This document shows positions 37,438-49,780 of a stretch of DNA of 64,000 nucleotides, piece after piece; position 1 is the first letter of the stretch; each line of letters begins with the position of its first letter. The translations under genes and the position numbers were made by a program. This DNA is from Ancylostoma caninum (lineage: Eukaryota; Nematoda; Chromadorea; Rhabditida; Ancylostomatidae). The notes beneath the pieces are model-generated. The model had not been told where the DNA came from. It did no database searches and saw only the letters and a program-made list of their open reading frames with translations. Location: NCBI GenBank assembly GCA_037903475.1, contig JBAJFG010000047.1, forward strand, positions 1,464,001 to 1,528,000. The letters run 5' to 3'.

Positions 37438-37807
37438 GTAATGTTGCGGACCTGAGAGGACAATGAACATAATTTTCCTAGGATTGAATGCAATTTCTGT
37501 TCTTTAGCTCTTCCTTGAAAGGGCAGATTTTCCAAATGGATGGTTAGTTACTAGCAAGAATTATCTCAGAGGATAATCATAAGGTAAACACGGAGAATTA
37601 TATCAGAGCCACATGAAGTTGAACTGTAATGTTGCGGACCTGAGAGGACAATGAACATAATTTCCCGGGATTGATGCAATTTCTGTCACTTAGCTCTTCC
37701 TTAAGAGGATAGATTTTCTAAATGGATGGTTAGTTACTATCAAAAACTATCCTAGAGGATCATCATAAGGTAAACACGGAGAATTATATCAGAGCCACAT
37801 GAAGTTC
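37438..37807 (+). repeat. 188-bp tandem duplication
   Basis: A unit starting GTAATGTTGCGGACCTGAGA occurs at 37438-37625 and again at 37626-37807, with several substitutions and small indels between copies (for example TTTTCCTAGG against TTTCCCGGG). Both copies end in GAGCCACATGAAGTT. Confidence 0.9.
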
Positions 37808-38076
37808 TTCCCCTAGAACCGCCTTACCGTGAGAGAGCCATTTTCTGAATACATCCTGTACTCTACCCACTATCAAAGGGGGAAGGGTGGAGGACATGAA
37901 CGTCCAGGTGGGAGGACCTGGACTTGGGATTTCTCCAGAGTGAAAAAGTTGTCCGAGCAGAAAATATGTCCATATGGGCATGCTTACTACTGTTTACCGT
38001 AACTGTGTGGAACGAGTCGCTCGGACAGAGTACACCCATTTTCACCCGCAGAACTCGCCTATTTTGGGAAAGTACA

Positions 38077-38144
38077 TGACGTTGTCCATAGCCACCTACG
38101 ACCCATGAATGTGAGTAGCAGGTGGACATGGACAACGTCACGTA
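38077..38144. repeat. Small inverted repeat next to MITE family A copy 4
   Basis: TACATGACGTTGTCCATAGC and CACCT are mirrored as AGGTGGACATGGACAACGTC and ACGTA around an 18-base centre. The CAACGTCACGTA arm also occurs at about 32795-32809. The sequence left of it (38010-38075) resembles 34900-34965 (CGGACAAAGTACACGC type), pointing to another dispersed family. Confidence 0.65.
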
Positions 38145-38171
38145 TTACCCATTTTTCCAATGATGCACACA

Positions 38172-38292
38172 GGGGCCGTCATGCATCACTGAGATTACCC
38201 ACGGGAAATGTGTTAACACCATACAAACTTACCCGTCCTTAACACAGGCGACAATGCATTTACGTTGGGTAATCTCGATAATGCATCCAGTC
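38172..38292. mobile_element. Palindromic MITE family A, copy 4
   Basis: The left end has GGGGCCGTCATGCATCACTG followed by AGATTACCC. The right end has ACGTTGGGTAATCTCGATAA then TGCATCC. The size matches the family. Confidence 0.8.
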
Positions 38293-39218
38293 CCAGGTAG
38301 ATCATAGCTACCCTGAAGGGCTTACGAACAGCGCCACAAAGTATTATAGTTGCACGGATGTAGCCAATTGAGTAAGGGTAAGGTGATGTAGCATGGAAAA
38401 TACTTCACTCACAACACCATCTAACCTATGAGGTACTTGAACACCGACATATGAAGTCTTAGGTTTCACTGCTACACTAGAACTATCGCTGTAATTTCGT
38501 CCATTCTGCGAAAAGTTTTATAAAACCAAGTCACGCCATGTAGTCAAAGAGACCGCAAGGCAAGAAGCAAGACTGGGAAACGACTTGTCCAACCCTTTCT
38601 ATAAATAGCAAGCCTTTTCATGGCAAAGGACACGGTGTTCGCCCAAAAACTACCATACAAAGCCACAATACCCTAGAGAAGTGTCGAGGGCAGATGTATA
38701 AACTACAAAACTACTTAAATAAAAAGAAAGAAAACGAAGACAAGGAACATTCAAGGAATTTGAACGAGTGCTGAATTTTATTTTATTTTTTTAAATTTTA
38801 TTGTCTCTGTAGATCTTTCTTTTCAACAGATGGACTCCACATTGCAATAGAGATAAATATTAGATGGGATAACCTGGTTGATGAGTAAAAAAAACCTACA
38901 AAGCAAATTTTGTAAATATGCCTAATTCAAGACATAAAAACGTTCCCAGTTGTTACTCTATTATCAGTTAAAATGTAGTTCATTCCTACAGCCTGCTGAG
39001 TCCAGTTCTGCGGGAAAATTCCACAAAAAAAACTATGAATTAAACCTTCAAAGATTCAAAAAAGAAATTGATTGACTTTGTAATTGCATTGAATTAAATT
39101 AGTACAACAGAAACAGAGACATTGGGAGGGGGGGGGGATGTTTGAAGAAGTTTATGCAGCACTGTAAAAGCAAATTGGAAGGGAACAACTGCAACTAATC
39201 CTTAGAAATGCTCTCCAA

Positions 39219-39339
39219 GGCCTGGATGCATTATTGAGATTACCCAGGGTAAAAGTATTGACGCCCATATCGACGATGGGTAAGTATATGCGATTTTGAC
39301 ACGTTAATCTTGGGTAATCTCAATGATGCATGCGGCCCC
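39219..39339. mobile_element. Palindromic MITE family A, copy 5
   Basis: One of the best preserved copies. GGCCTGGATGCATTATTGAG on the left pairs with TGGGTAATCTCAATGATGCA and GCGGCCCC on the right, with internal GTATTGACGCCC and a GGGTAAGTATATG block. Confidence 0.88.
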
Positions 39340-39689
39340 AGCATAAGGAAAGTAGAACAGAGCTCAAAAAACACCTAAAGAGACCAAGCTTTTACATGGA
39401 AGATAGCAAAAACAATATAAGAGCTCACTGACACATAGGAATAACAAAACAGCTGCGAATGTCCCTATAAAATCGCAATAACATATGGTAATCCCTGCGA
39501 AAAAGAACTATAAACGAGATCTGGTCTCGTGTCAAGGAAGAGTTCTACATTTCTCTATAGTTCCCTTAAGAGTAGAAGTAGTTACTGTACTTGCTCTACA
39601 CCCTACAATGTCCATGGAAGGAGTATCGGGTTAGAGGGTCAGCAGCGACAAGCGCAGCACAGCTAATAGTGACTACGCGGCTGCCTATA

Positions 39690-39960
39690 CACTACGATAA
39701 CGTCGCGCGAGACGCGTCGTCGGCGATAAACAACGGCGATTCGCTTCGCATCGCATGGCGCGAGTGCGAAGTGGTTCAAGGCCGACGTCGTGGATTCACC
39801 GGCGGCGATCAACGGCGCGTTGCACTGACTCAGCGCCAGCCACTACGACGCCGTCGGACGCCGACGTCGCGTCGGCACGCCTCTCATCCGTCTCTTGCCA
39901 CGTTCCGCACCTCGGCGTCCTTTTCGATTTGTCTTCGAGTTCTGCGTCGAGGCGTCGCAG
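39690..39960. other. GC- and CpG-rich island
   Basis: A CGTCG/GCGAC-rich patch (for example GCGCGAGACGCGTCGTCGGC, CGACGCCGTCGGACGCCGAC) stands out sharply from AT-rich surroundings. Several frames are open by composition alone. It may be a promoter or a first exon of an unseen gene, or a satellite-like patch. No motif of a known family was seen. Confidence 0.4.
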
Positions 39961-40099
39961 CGCCTCAACGCTAACTCAAATGGACAGCTTCTTTTGGGGA
40001 CTATCTGGGCAGCTAGACAGCCGCCAAGTTCGAAGCGATCGATAGCGCTGGTGTGAATTCCTGGCTTCCTGACAAATTCCTGTCATCCATGTACCTCTT

Positions 40100-40225
40100 C
40101 CTTTTTCGGAATGCTTTCTGCATCCGAGCCCAGCTATAGATCGTATCTTCACTGTTCTACTCCGCGTCAGTCGTAAAATTTCGTCTTTGGACAGGTGACG
40201 GAACACATCTATGGCACAATTTTTT
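40100..40225 (-). pseudogene. Possible F-box-like fragment
   Basis: On the minus strand a frame reads AIDVFRHLSKDEILRLTRS, reminiscent of the DVFR-LSRDEL-RL core of nematode F-box domains. It lies inside a 121-residue open frame with no other F-box gene features and no flanking recognisable domain. The similarity is short and may be chance. Confidence 0.18.
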
Positions 40226-41369
40226 TTGCACAAGGGAACCGATTCCACAAATCCTGCGTGCTGAATGAGGTTTGGCCACGCAATTACTACCGCTTGGCTC
40301 ACACCCAGCGATGTTAGATAGGGACTATAAATAGGCATCAAGCAATCCAGTAATCCACTAGTTCTGCATGTACTCCCAGCTCGTCGAACAGTTACACTGG
40401 GTGCGGCCTATGTTCTCGGACAAGAACTTTTTTCTATATCTCATGTGAAGACGATCCTAGCGAAGCGATACTGTGAATTAGGAAACTTAGAAACATGTTA
40501 CGACTGATGTCCAATATGATTAGTTTTAGAATCATCATAAGCTTACAAGCAGCTTGACGAATTTCGTGGAAAGGCCACGATGTATTTGACAGCGATTTCA
40601 CCCGAGAAATTTATCAGCGGGAGTTTTGAAGGATAGAGAAATTCTGTAGGATTTAGATAGGATACGTTTTGCGGCAATACCTTCTTGCGCTAAGTACTGG
40701 GGAAAAGTTTTCTGCATATGGTCAAAAGTGGTTGTGTCTTCGTAGCTTGGTACGCCTGCCTCGAAACTTGTAGAGACGTTAGGTGCAGGGAGTACCTGGG
40801 AAGGAGGACCCGAATGTTGGGCCCAGTGGGCCTCGCGTTCCTTCGATGAGGCAGAAATATGAAAAATCAAAAAATCAAAATTTCTTGTCCGAGAACGTAA
40901 CCCGCACCATGTATTTATGGTAATTAATTGTAATGATTACATTGCAGTAACTATTATTAATTCCGTCGAATAATTACGTCTATACTAGTGCTGAAAGTTA
41001 AGATACTTCTATGTCTTCGCCCTCGGGATGAAACAACATGTTAATCAGTGTTCCCTATTTTCAAACAAAGAGAAGAAATAGAGGAAGCAGATGAGAAGAA
41101 CATAGAAATTTAAAAAATACGTTTTACATGCACTTCAAATATTATTGTGTATAATATTGTATTTGAAGTGCATCTAAAATATGTCCATATATCCCCATAT
41201 ATCCACTTCCGTAACATCCATACAACCCGCTCAGAAAATTCGAGATGCGTATTATACTTGGGAATATTGGACAATTTTTCAAGTATTCGAACTTTCGAAT
41301 AATTCGAATATTGCATTATTTCAATTATTCAAAACATGACTAGTGGTTTGTATCCGCCAGTTTTAAAAG

Positions 41370-41565
41370 ATCTAGACGAATTGCTCGAATACCTGTATTT
41401 TTCAGTCGAATAAACGAATTGTTCGAATAACGTATGATTTGAAAAGACCCAAATGAATGAATTGCTCGAATAACCCATAGTTCTAGATCGTCGAATGAAC
41501 GAATTGTTCGAATTTCTCTTCTTTTTAGAAAACCGAATGAATGAATTATTCGAATATTCGGATGT
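41370..41565 (+). repeat. Minisatellite of about 42 bp with TTCGAA-rich core
   Basis: The core GAATT[G/A][T/C]TCGAAT recurs at 41378, 41416, 41459, 41501 and 41543, a spacing of 38-43 bp. The intervening halves often contain TCGAATGAACGAAT or similar. Further AATTCGAAT and ATTCGAACA traces extend from 41285 to 41590. Confidence 0.8.
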
Positions 41566-41914
41566 TCGAACATTTCTTCGAATACACTCGATTCGGTCAT
41601 AAATATAAGGGTAGGGTTGCGCTGGATACTTCCACTTTTTACAAGCATCGACATCCCTATTATTTTATGTTGCTAATATCAATCAAATCATCTACTCACC
41701 ATCCAGGACCACAAGTACCACTTATAACTTGCCTGCAACTATTCCCCTCAATTAAATTTACTCTTCAGTATATTATCGAGTAATCAAAACTGAAACTACA
41801 TCCGAAGAAACTGACAGAAACGTTACATTTCTCCCTATACCCATATGTTAGTGATAATGTGTGTTTTTATTATTTTTATCCAGTTTTCATTGGTATTCTT
41901 GAACCAATCCATTG

Positions 41915-41915
<1 letters not shown>

Positions 41916-41968
<53 letters not shown>

Positions 41969-41970
41969 TC
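41916..41970 (+). repeat. (CT)n microsatellite
   Basis: About 48 bases of uninterrupted CT followed by CCCTCTC. Confidence 0.97.
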
Positions 41971-42362
41971 GTTCTGTGTTCACCAAGTAAGGAAGTTCGA
42001 TCAACAAATCCTAAAACATTAGATGCAGCTTAATCTCTGATCTCGAATGTTTCTTCTGTGTCTGCTGCACTGTATTCGTGGTGGCATACGAGGCATGCTT
42101 CTGGTTATCCCAACAAAAGCAGGTTCGGTGTTCGGGATATGCTGCACAAAAAGTAACCGTCAAAATTAGTTCAGACTATATATTTGAATCGAACTAATCA
42201 AAACCTCTAGAGCCTGCTCGGATCCGAATAGGTTCGCGATATCTTTAGAAGCCGAATTTGGCTTTGTTCAAAAACCTATTGTTCTGCCTCGTAACTTTCT
42301 TCCGAAAATATCGTAGCAAGTAGAGAGAAAGGATTCGAAATTTTATTTCAAGTTGTACCTTC

Positions 42363-42613
42363 TCTGATAACTATGCAACACGAACGCAGCCCAAATGGCG
42401 TAATGGTTCGAGTAGAAACACCAGCAGCAACGGTTCCCAGTTTCTGCCATTCTCCCCTCAATTGCTGCCATCTCTTAGCAACTGGTGCTAAAGGGACGAA
42501 AACTCGAGCAGTAATCGAGGAGAGGAAGGTAGCAACTAGGAAGTGTTGTTGCTAGGATTTCTTCTCGAACCATTACGCCGTTCGGGCTGCGTTCGTGCTG
42601 CAGAATTATCAGA
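42363..42613. mobile_element. Long-armed MITE family B, copy 1
   Basis: About 100-bp arms inverted around a short centre. The left arm runs TCTGATAACTATGCAACACG to GGCGTAATGGTTCGAGTAGA. The right arm runs TCTCGAACCATTACGCCG to GTGCTGCAGAATTATCAGA. It shares its arms with the copy in the let-502 intron. Confidence 0.88.
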
Positions 42614-43087
42614 ATTACTGTGGGTACTTCTTATGAATGACTGGGTCAGGAGAGTGTCCAACCCTCCTCTCCTACTATAATATTTTGAATTTCACAAAAG
42701 CATCGCAGAACCTTCACGCTGTTAACGCCTCAACCATCGCATTCGTTTGCTAAAATTCCCAAATTTCCTCAAAGTTATTATTCAAATGCTCAACAAAATG
42801 CCAAAAACGCAAAATTCGGGAGCAGACAAATGAAAAAAATTGCAATACTATACGCGTCCGTAATTGGGTAAGTGCGAAATGAGGAACACAAATTGTGCGA
42901 AAGTATTTCTTAATAACAAGCGCAAAGCTTTTGATAGTCCATGCTTTTGGTGATTCAATGTATAACATCGAAATGGTTTTGAAAAACTCCAAAATTCTTT
43001 AGGATACTTTGAAAAACAGAGAAACTTAAGCTGGTCGTACACTACGTCCAGGCAAAACTATGAGTAAAAAGTAGAAATATATTCGAT

Positions 43088-43150
43088 GGAATAATAAGAG
43101 CCATTCCAATGGTATATTATACTTGCCATTCCAATGGTATATTATACCCA
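43088..43150 (+). repeat. Short direct repeat of about 27 bp
   Basis: The block GCCATTCCAATGGTATATTA then TAC appears at about 43102 and again at about 43127, separated by only a few bases. Confidence 0.85.
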
Positions 43151-43203
43151 AGACTCGCTTTCTTACTTTTTTTTCTAGCACCAGGAATGGCTGGTCTATT
43201 GAG

Positions 43204-43235
<32 letters not shown>

Positions 43236-43236
43236 A
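43204..43236 (+). repeat. (AAAT)n microsatellite
   Basis: About eight AAAT tetranucleotide units. Confidence 0.95.
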
Positions 43237-43868
43237 CACCATTCCCATACTAGTTACCACTGTCGAAAATTTAAGCTGTTGAGGAATAGGGAAATTTGCT
43301 ATTTATTCGTGGTGTATTTCAAAATATTCTTATTACTTGCGCAACACCAAGAAATACTCCTGCAGGATGGATGATACGATATAATCCCACCTCCCCACGC
43401 CCAAAGAAGCGGTCTAAACATAACCTGCAACAGAACTTGCTTACTGATAAACCTGTTCAGCCCTCAACCAAACATTAGGCCTAAAGGTTTAGGCTAAGAA
43501 TACCCGGCAGCGTCGCGCATTCCTTACCCTTCCAGTCCGCTATTCACCTCGATCAATAGCCGTTTCTCACGCACCATTTTGAAGCGGGCGAAAAGGGCAG
43601 TTTTTACTTTTCTAGTGCGTTACTTCTGGTTAAATTTTACCCTGGAGACCTAGTAAGTTGGTTTCATTGGTACTTGGAGCGGTCTCACTATTTCCAAGCG
43701 ATTTAATAGGAGTAAAATTTATACATTCTTGTATGTACATTGGTTACATTTGCGTATTACCGGTCGATTTCGCAGTTTTCTGTTTGGGACCCACATTTTG
43801 CCCTTCCCGGAAGTGCTCGTGCATTTGGATTGCCACTGTAATTTCTATCGTTGTTCCACGCTATCCTT

Positions 43869-44030
43869 GGTCTGGGTCCATCATTCAGATTACCCCTGGT
43901 AGAACGCGTTGACGTGCCCAAATTTACCCTTTACCTGGCACTCGTCAAGTTGTTTACCTATATGTGACATTGTCTGTATCCAGCTGCTACGCGTGGGTAA
44001 TAGATTACCCATCCTTATAGTGATGCATCA
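43869..44030. mobile_element. Palindromic MITE family A, copy 6 (with internal extra sequence)
   Basis: The left arm (TCCATCATTCAGATTACCCC, ACGCGTTGACGTGCCC) and the decayed right arm (ACGCGTGGGTAATAGATTAC, GTGATGCATC) enclose about 40 bp more than other copies. Confidence 0.65.
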
Positions 44031-44189
44031 GAGCTCCACTCTGAACGATGTCTACCAGTAGCCTTACTTGACGTTGGTATTGCTATGAGCCACTACTGAA
44101 CAGATCCTCATCTCGACTACATCCTTCGTTAAACGTTACCCACGCTCCCGATCACTCCAATCGATCGATACCACCATTCCCCAGGATCA

Positions 44190-44485
44190 ATACGGTGCCC
44201 GCGGACCTCGTCGTCGTCGTCGTCACGATGTTGTACATGGAACGGTGGTCGGGCTGGGGGGCGCGCGGGCGGCGGCGCACTGGTGTCAGAGACTCATTTC
44301 GCTTTCCTAAGATACGCTGTAAATTCTTCGTGTTCTCTCCGTATGCGCTGAGCGGACGCGCGCACACACTGCGCTGCGAGTCATTATCGCACCGCCCGTA
44401 ATCCGATTTCTAAAGACACCTCCTCGCTGCGCCGCCGTTCGCCGTCGTCGTCCCGCACTCCACGACGCGAACTCCTCCTCGCCGT
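44190..44485. other. GC-rich patch with CGTCGT runs
   Basis: CTCGTCGTCGTCGTCGTCAC and GGGGGGCGCGCGGGCGGCGG are followed by a CCGTCGTCGTCC stretch. Both strands are open in parts, but there is no recognisable product. It may be a promoter region or a simple-sequence derivative. Confidence 0.35.
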
Positions 44486-47400
44486 CAAAACAACGCATTC
44501 CTCACTGTCTTCCTACTGCACGTGCTACACTCCCAAATAGGCTGCCATGATGTCAGTGGGCGCACAACACTGCGTTCACTGCCAAGGCCGCTTGTAGCCG
44601 AACATGAGCGCCATCCGACGTTTTGACCAGTACAAAAGGCGGTACTTCCAGAATTTCCTCTTTCGCATTTTCGCACTATCATGCACTCTCCAGGAAACAG
44701 CTGATGAAAGAAGAATTAGTTTTCGCAATGAGTGAAGGACATTTCCTCGTCACTATTATATGTAGGTGTGTGGAAATTTCCGTTTTTCGTCCTACGTTTA
44801 ACCTCCATTTTTGGACTTTTTTTACGTTCTATGAGGTTCGAAATTTCACTATCGCACAATTCCGGCCATTATGTCATATCTGACTATTATTATTATTGAA
44901 AATTCTCAGCATCAGTACTCATTGTTAGTAATATTATTGTACATATTATTATTGAGTATTATCGTATTGTTAACTCTAGAGTCAAAACAGGAACGAATTT
45001 GTCCTCTGAAAGACCCATTAAACTCCCCAGAAAATTCCAGAAAAATCCAAAGGAAGAAGAAAAACTGAGTAATCATTGGAACTCCCAGAAAGAAATGCGT
45101 GTTTCGCTTACGTTTTATAATTTTTTTAAATGAGGTGAAAAACCTATGATATGCAGGTGGTTTTTTCTTTGGAGCAAGTTAGTTTTTTTTAGCTTTGAAT
45201 AGCCAAAGCCTTACATAGTGTAGGTGTAGTTTATTTTTGTGCTTAGCAACACTGTTTTTTGCTTCCAGAATGTCTTTTTGTTTTTTTTTTCCTCTAAATC
45301 TTTCCAGTGTATTCTTTCGAGATAAAAAATTTGCTAATTTTTTTCCTATTGTTTCAAAAAATGTAGCTAATTTTAGTCCTAGTGAACTATGCCTTTTTTA
45401 TTTCCACTGAATTTTGTTTTGTTTTTTTAGTTTGGCTTTCTGACTATAATCTGCCCTCAAGAACCCTCAAAATGTTATAAGCCACAGCCCTGTCGACTAC
45501 AGCTGAATTCTGCCGAGCCGTAGCTATCCATCAATTAGGATTCGGAACGAAAAATTGTTCGATTATTCAGGAGCAGACGTTCTAGCATACTAACACTGAA
45601 ATGTACGTATACATGGCGATGGTTGTACTTCACGTAAAACCACATCGCAAGCCTCCGGAATGTAATCCCAATTTTTTTCCCATCATATGAGTTATTTCTT
45701 ACCTCAAAATATCTATCCGTTTTCTTTCCCATTGTCAGCTCTTAAAAATCCTACCTCCACAATTTTTTTACGGTAGCTATCTATTGTCTCTCTTATCCTT
45801 CACGTTGTCAAAACAACAATACTAGTATTAATTAGAAAAATCTAAGCGTGAGTGCCCTAGCCCTAGCACTTACTAACAGTGAGTGAAGGAAAAATTCGCG
45901 TACTAATATTGGGAACTTTCAAATTGTTCTCACATTTCTATGAATTTTTGTTTGTTTATCGAGAAATCCCATAAACTTCAATTGAAAATTAGCGAAGACA
46001 CAAAAATTAGTTTTATCATAATCCTTTCGAACAGCTGGTGGTAGAAAGTCCGAACCACAAAAAGGGATGCCGACTTTTGCTCCGGATTTCTGAGGTAGCC
46101 TGAGAATAGAAATCTTTGGGAGGAAAGGCAGAGGCAAAGATGATACCATTACAGAATTGATTAAGGATGAATAAGGATGGGCGGAATTCCGGTTTTAGAA
46201 GCCCGGAAGATCCTGAATTCTGGCGTTATGCGAGCTTCTAACTTCCAGATCTCTGGAAGATTGGCAGTAGTTGAGTTACACCAACTCTACATGCCGTTTT
46301 TATCTCTCTCAATTTTGCTAGATTCCAAACTTCCTCCAACTTCCGAATTTCGACTTCCGGTCTTACACAGTACCCAAAATCCCTGATACCGAATATACAT
46401 AACTGCTTCTCACACGCAGATGCAAGGAGGACGGTAGGCCGGGGCCGAGAAGGGGGCACCAAATCCTTCAAAATGATTCTATAGAATGCAAAAGAATGGT
46501 GTTACTTCATTTCTCATCCTCTATTTCATTACTACTTCTAAATAATTTATTTTCCAACAATGTAACTTCAGAATTAATTTTTTAGCAAATTCATTCTTGA
46601 GGATCCGAACCTCGTCAACAATTTGGCAGAGATCCCAGTTTTTCTTCTCGCGACTACCACCCCCCTTATCCGCGTACGCAGCTGCTGCTTTTGTACTTCA
46701 CACTAAAGGGGAATTAGAAGAACTGGATGTACACTCCAATCCATAAATCTTTAGAACTTTTGAAACGGCAAATAAGAAATGCATTCAGTTCCTAGCCCGT
46801 GTAGGAGACGCGCCAAAATCCTTCTCTGTTTTATGCTTTACGGCTATGTTTACGCCTCTATTTTTCAATTTACATTCAGCAGAATTTAACGATTATAGAG
46901 GCTCATTGACGTCTAGCCCTCTCTTCAGAAGCAAGTAGCCCGGGAATTCTGCACAGCTTGCCAGAAGAGTGCCAGAGTAGTGAATGTGTTCTTTGTTTAC
47001 TCGCTGACCCAAAGGAGAACCAATGAATCGTTAACAGATAACGGCTACTCTAGGGAAAGGATTAGAAAACGAAATAATACTCAGGGGTCCTGTTTTCAAA
47101 CTTTCGAACTAGGCCTATCCTCCTCAAAAACGTCAGGACATCTAAGACTCTAAAAGATTCCTTTCTATCTCACACACCTTACCACCATTGAGCGTCTTAT
47201 TACCACACATTTCATAAACAAAACGATTAATACCAAATACTAGTAAGCAATCAACAGAAACACCGTTTTTGAGTGCCAGTGTCACGTTTTATGTGCCTGT
47301 TTTTAACGAATTCCTCACCACAGATCAAAGTCCGTATTTTCCTGATAGCCTCGCAATTTTGCCCCGTCTACAAATGTGACGCTGTCCTTCTAGCCCCCTC

Positions 47401-48168
47401 ACATTTGTCGCGAATACTAGTGAAACTGCCCGACTCGAATTACGTGTTCCATGTATTTTGGTGTGTTTGAATATTCGTGTCGCAAATAACCATAATCACA
47501 AGGCATTGACAGCGGAATTTCATTTCGAATTTTTCGAGCTAAATCGACGCCTGTTGGCCATTTCCTACTTCCTTTTATTTCTATCACTTTCCTTTTACAT
47601 TTCTTTTGGCCACTTGTAGCGAAAACTGCTGTTCTGTGGCTTCACTGGTGATTATTTCGTATTTTTTGTATTAAAACTAGGGATAACGCAGCTGATTTTC
47701 CCAGTTTTTTCACGCAAAAGTAACAGAAATGAGAACTGCGCAAGAAAAAAGAAGAACGAAATGAAATCTACCAATTATTTATTCGCCTAGTTTTACCTCT
47801 CATTTGATTCTCAGCCCATCTCACACCGAAAGAATGAAAATATCAATGGTGGGATTCATGCAAGTTTTCGGAAAAGTTTTCTTGTCCCCCGAATGGATGA
47901 GGTTTTTGAGGGTAAAGTTTCTATATCCTAACTCTGGTAACAGCTGAATGAGACTAGTTCAAACAGGGTGCATGAGTTTTTCCTGAAACTACGTTTATAC
48001 TGCATTGGAATCCGATCCGGTCGGTTAAGAAAAGATAAGTATCGATCCTTATTCGTATCTATCCGACGAGGATCAATACGTATCCTTTGTTATCCGACCG
48101 GATTGGATTCCGATGCACTATAAATGTAGCTTGAGGAACACGTCCACTCAAGAGGATACGTAGATTAT
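44486..48168. other. Gene-free stretch
   Basis: AT-rich with long T runs. The block GCAGAGATCCCAGTTTTTCT at about 46624 resembles GCAGAGGCCCCCAGTTTTTC at 53990, perhaps another diverged dispersed repeat. No gene was recognised. Confidence 0.4.
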
Positions 48169-48289
48169 GGCCTGGATGCATCAACTGAAATTGCCCAGGC
48201 TAAACATGCTGATGCTAGTGCTATTTAATTATAGGTAAATTTGTGCGATGATATTTATCCTGGGTGATCTCAATGATGGATGCGGCCCC
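48169..48289. mobile_element. Palindromic MITE family A, copy 7
   Basis: GGCCTGGATGCATCAACTGA on the left and TCCTGGGTGATCTCAATGAT then GGATGCGGCCCC on the right give a 121-bp copy. Confidence 0.82.
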
Positions 48290-49526
48290 ATAACCCGCCC
48301 AGGAATGTTCGATAAATCCCGCTAATTTACTAAAAAGAAGTCTGCCACATTTTTGCCTCTAAAAAATCTGCTGAACATTTTAGTTCATGAACAACCATAA
48401 AAAATTCCCCTGATATAACAAATCGCGCTCAAATAGCGTCACGGAGATATTAAAGAAAAGGTGTACCCGGAAGGAAAGTTTAACCATCGATGAGCGTGAG
48501 GTCATTTTCATGAAACGCGCTTCACCGTCAACCTCAGCACGATCATGAAGTACCTACATCCAAAGATCCAATTTGAAGACCTTGAGAAGATCTCGAGATT
48601 TAACTAATCCAGTGAGGATGTATATACTTACAAACTAGCACCCAAAGGCAGGTGTAGAAAAAACTTACAACAATCAGATATGGCCCTAGTATCTCGATCC
48701 AACCTGAGGCTCAAACTTCGTTTCTGAATGCAATCGAATAGAATTCGTCACATCGAGAAAGTTTGCCAACTTTTCATATCAAAACGATGACATTTGTATA
48801 CATAGAGCGGAGCTAAACAAGTCATGAAAAACAAACTCGGACGATTCGAGACACCTGCTTGGCAACAGTGCTGTTCTGTAGCAGAGCACAAATTTCCGAT
48901 GAAAAACGGAGGAATGTGAGAGCATACATAAAAAAGAAAGCCTGCGAAGAAAGAGTAGAGACGCGATGTCGAACACATACATATTCAAACATTGGTAGAC
49001 TAACCCAATAGTTCTATCACCCATCAAAATTAATTATTTTCATTCACAGGAGAAAAAAAACTCCCGTTGATATTGCGATATTATGTTTCATAAATACATT
49101 GATTTCTGGAAACGCTCACGTGACGATGACTAGCCCATGGTCCGCCCAGAAACAGAACTGATCTAGCCAGACTCAGCTTCATGTCGACTGCGCCTTCTTC
49201 CACACTGTCCCGTGTCATTGATTTTCAACTTTTTTGCTCATATCTTAGGCAAATCCATTTAAAGGGGCGTAATACGGAAGTTAAATAGAGAAAATTTAAG
49301 AAAATACATATGTTTTGTACAAGAGAGCTTCATAACAGACTCCACCCAGTATTAAAGCGGGGACGAGGTCAGCAAATTTCTCAGAACTCTTTTATAGAAA
49401 GAATAAAATTTTGTATCACCCTATTTTTGGTTTCTTATTCCTGTAATCACACTGTTAAATATTTATTATTGCTGATTTGAGTTTGAATCAAATTTTTAGT
49501 ACTTTTAACCTTAAATTCCTATTCAC

Positions 49527-49780
49527 CAGTGGCAGACGCGGGGGGGGGGCGCTCCCACCCCAGAATGAGTCGCCGAACTTTTGAAATTACTTTATAAAAT
49601 ATGTAGATAAAAATATTGTGTAAGCTTATTTTTATTGTTGATTTTATCAGCAATTTCAAAATATTTATCGTTAATTACTTAATACTAAAATTAATATCTT
49701 TAGTGATTTTATTATTTCAACTGGATCCGCGTAGTTGCCGAGTTGCCACTTTTTTCCCACGCTTCCCCCCCCCCCCCCGC
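49527..49780. mobile_element. Second hAT-like MITE copy, opposite orientation, one end lost
   Basis: The left end CAGTGGCAGACGCGGGGGG followed by GAATGAGTCGCCGAACTTTT matches the inverted right end of the 30815-31078 element. The right side has the C-run and TTTTTTCCCACGCTTCCCCC block expected from its left end, but the terminal CCGCCACTG is missing or mutated. Confidence 0.8.
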
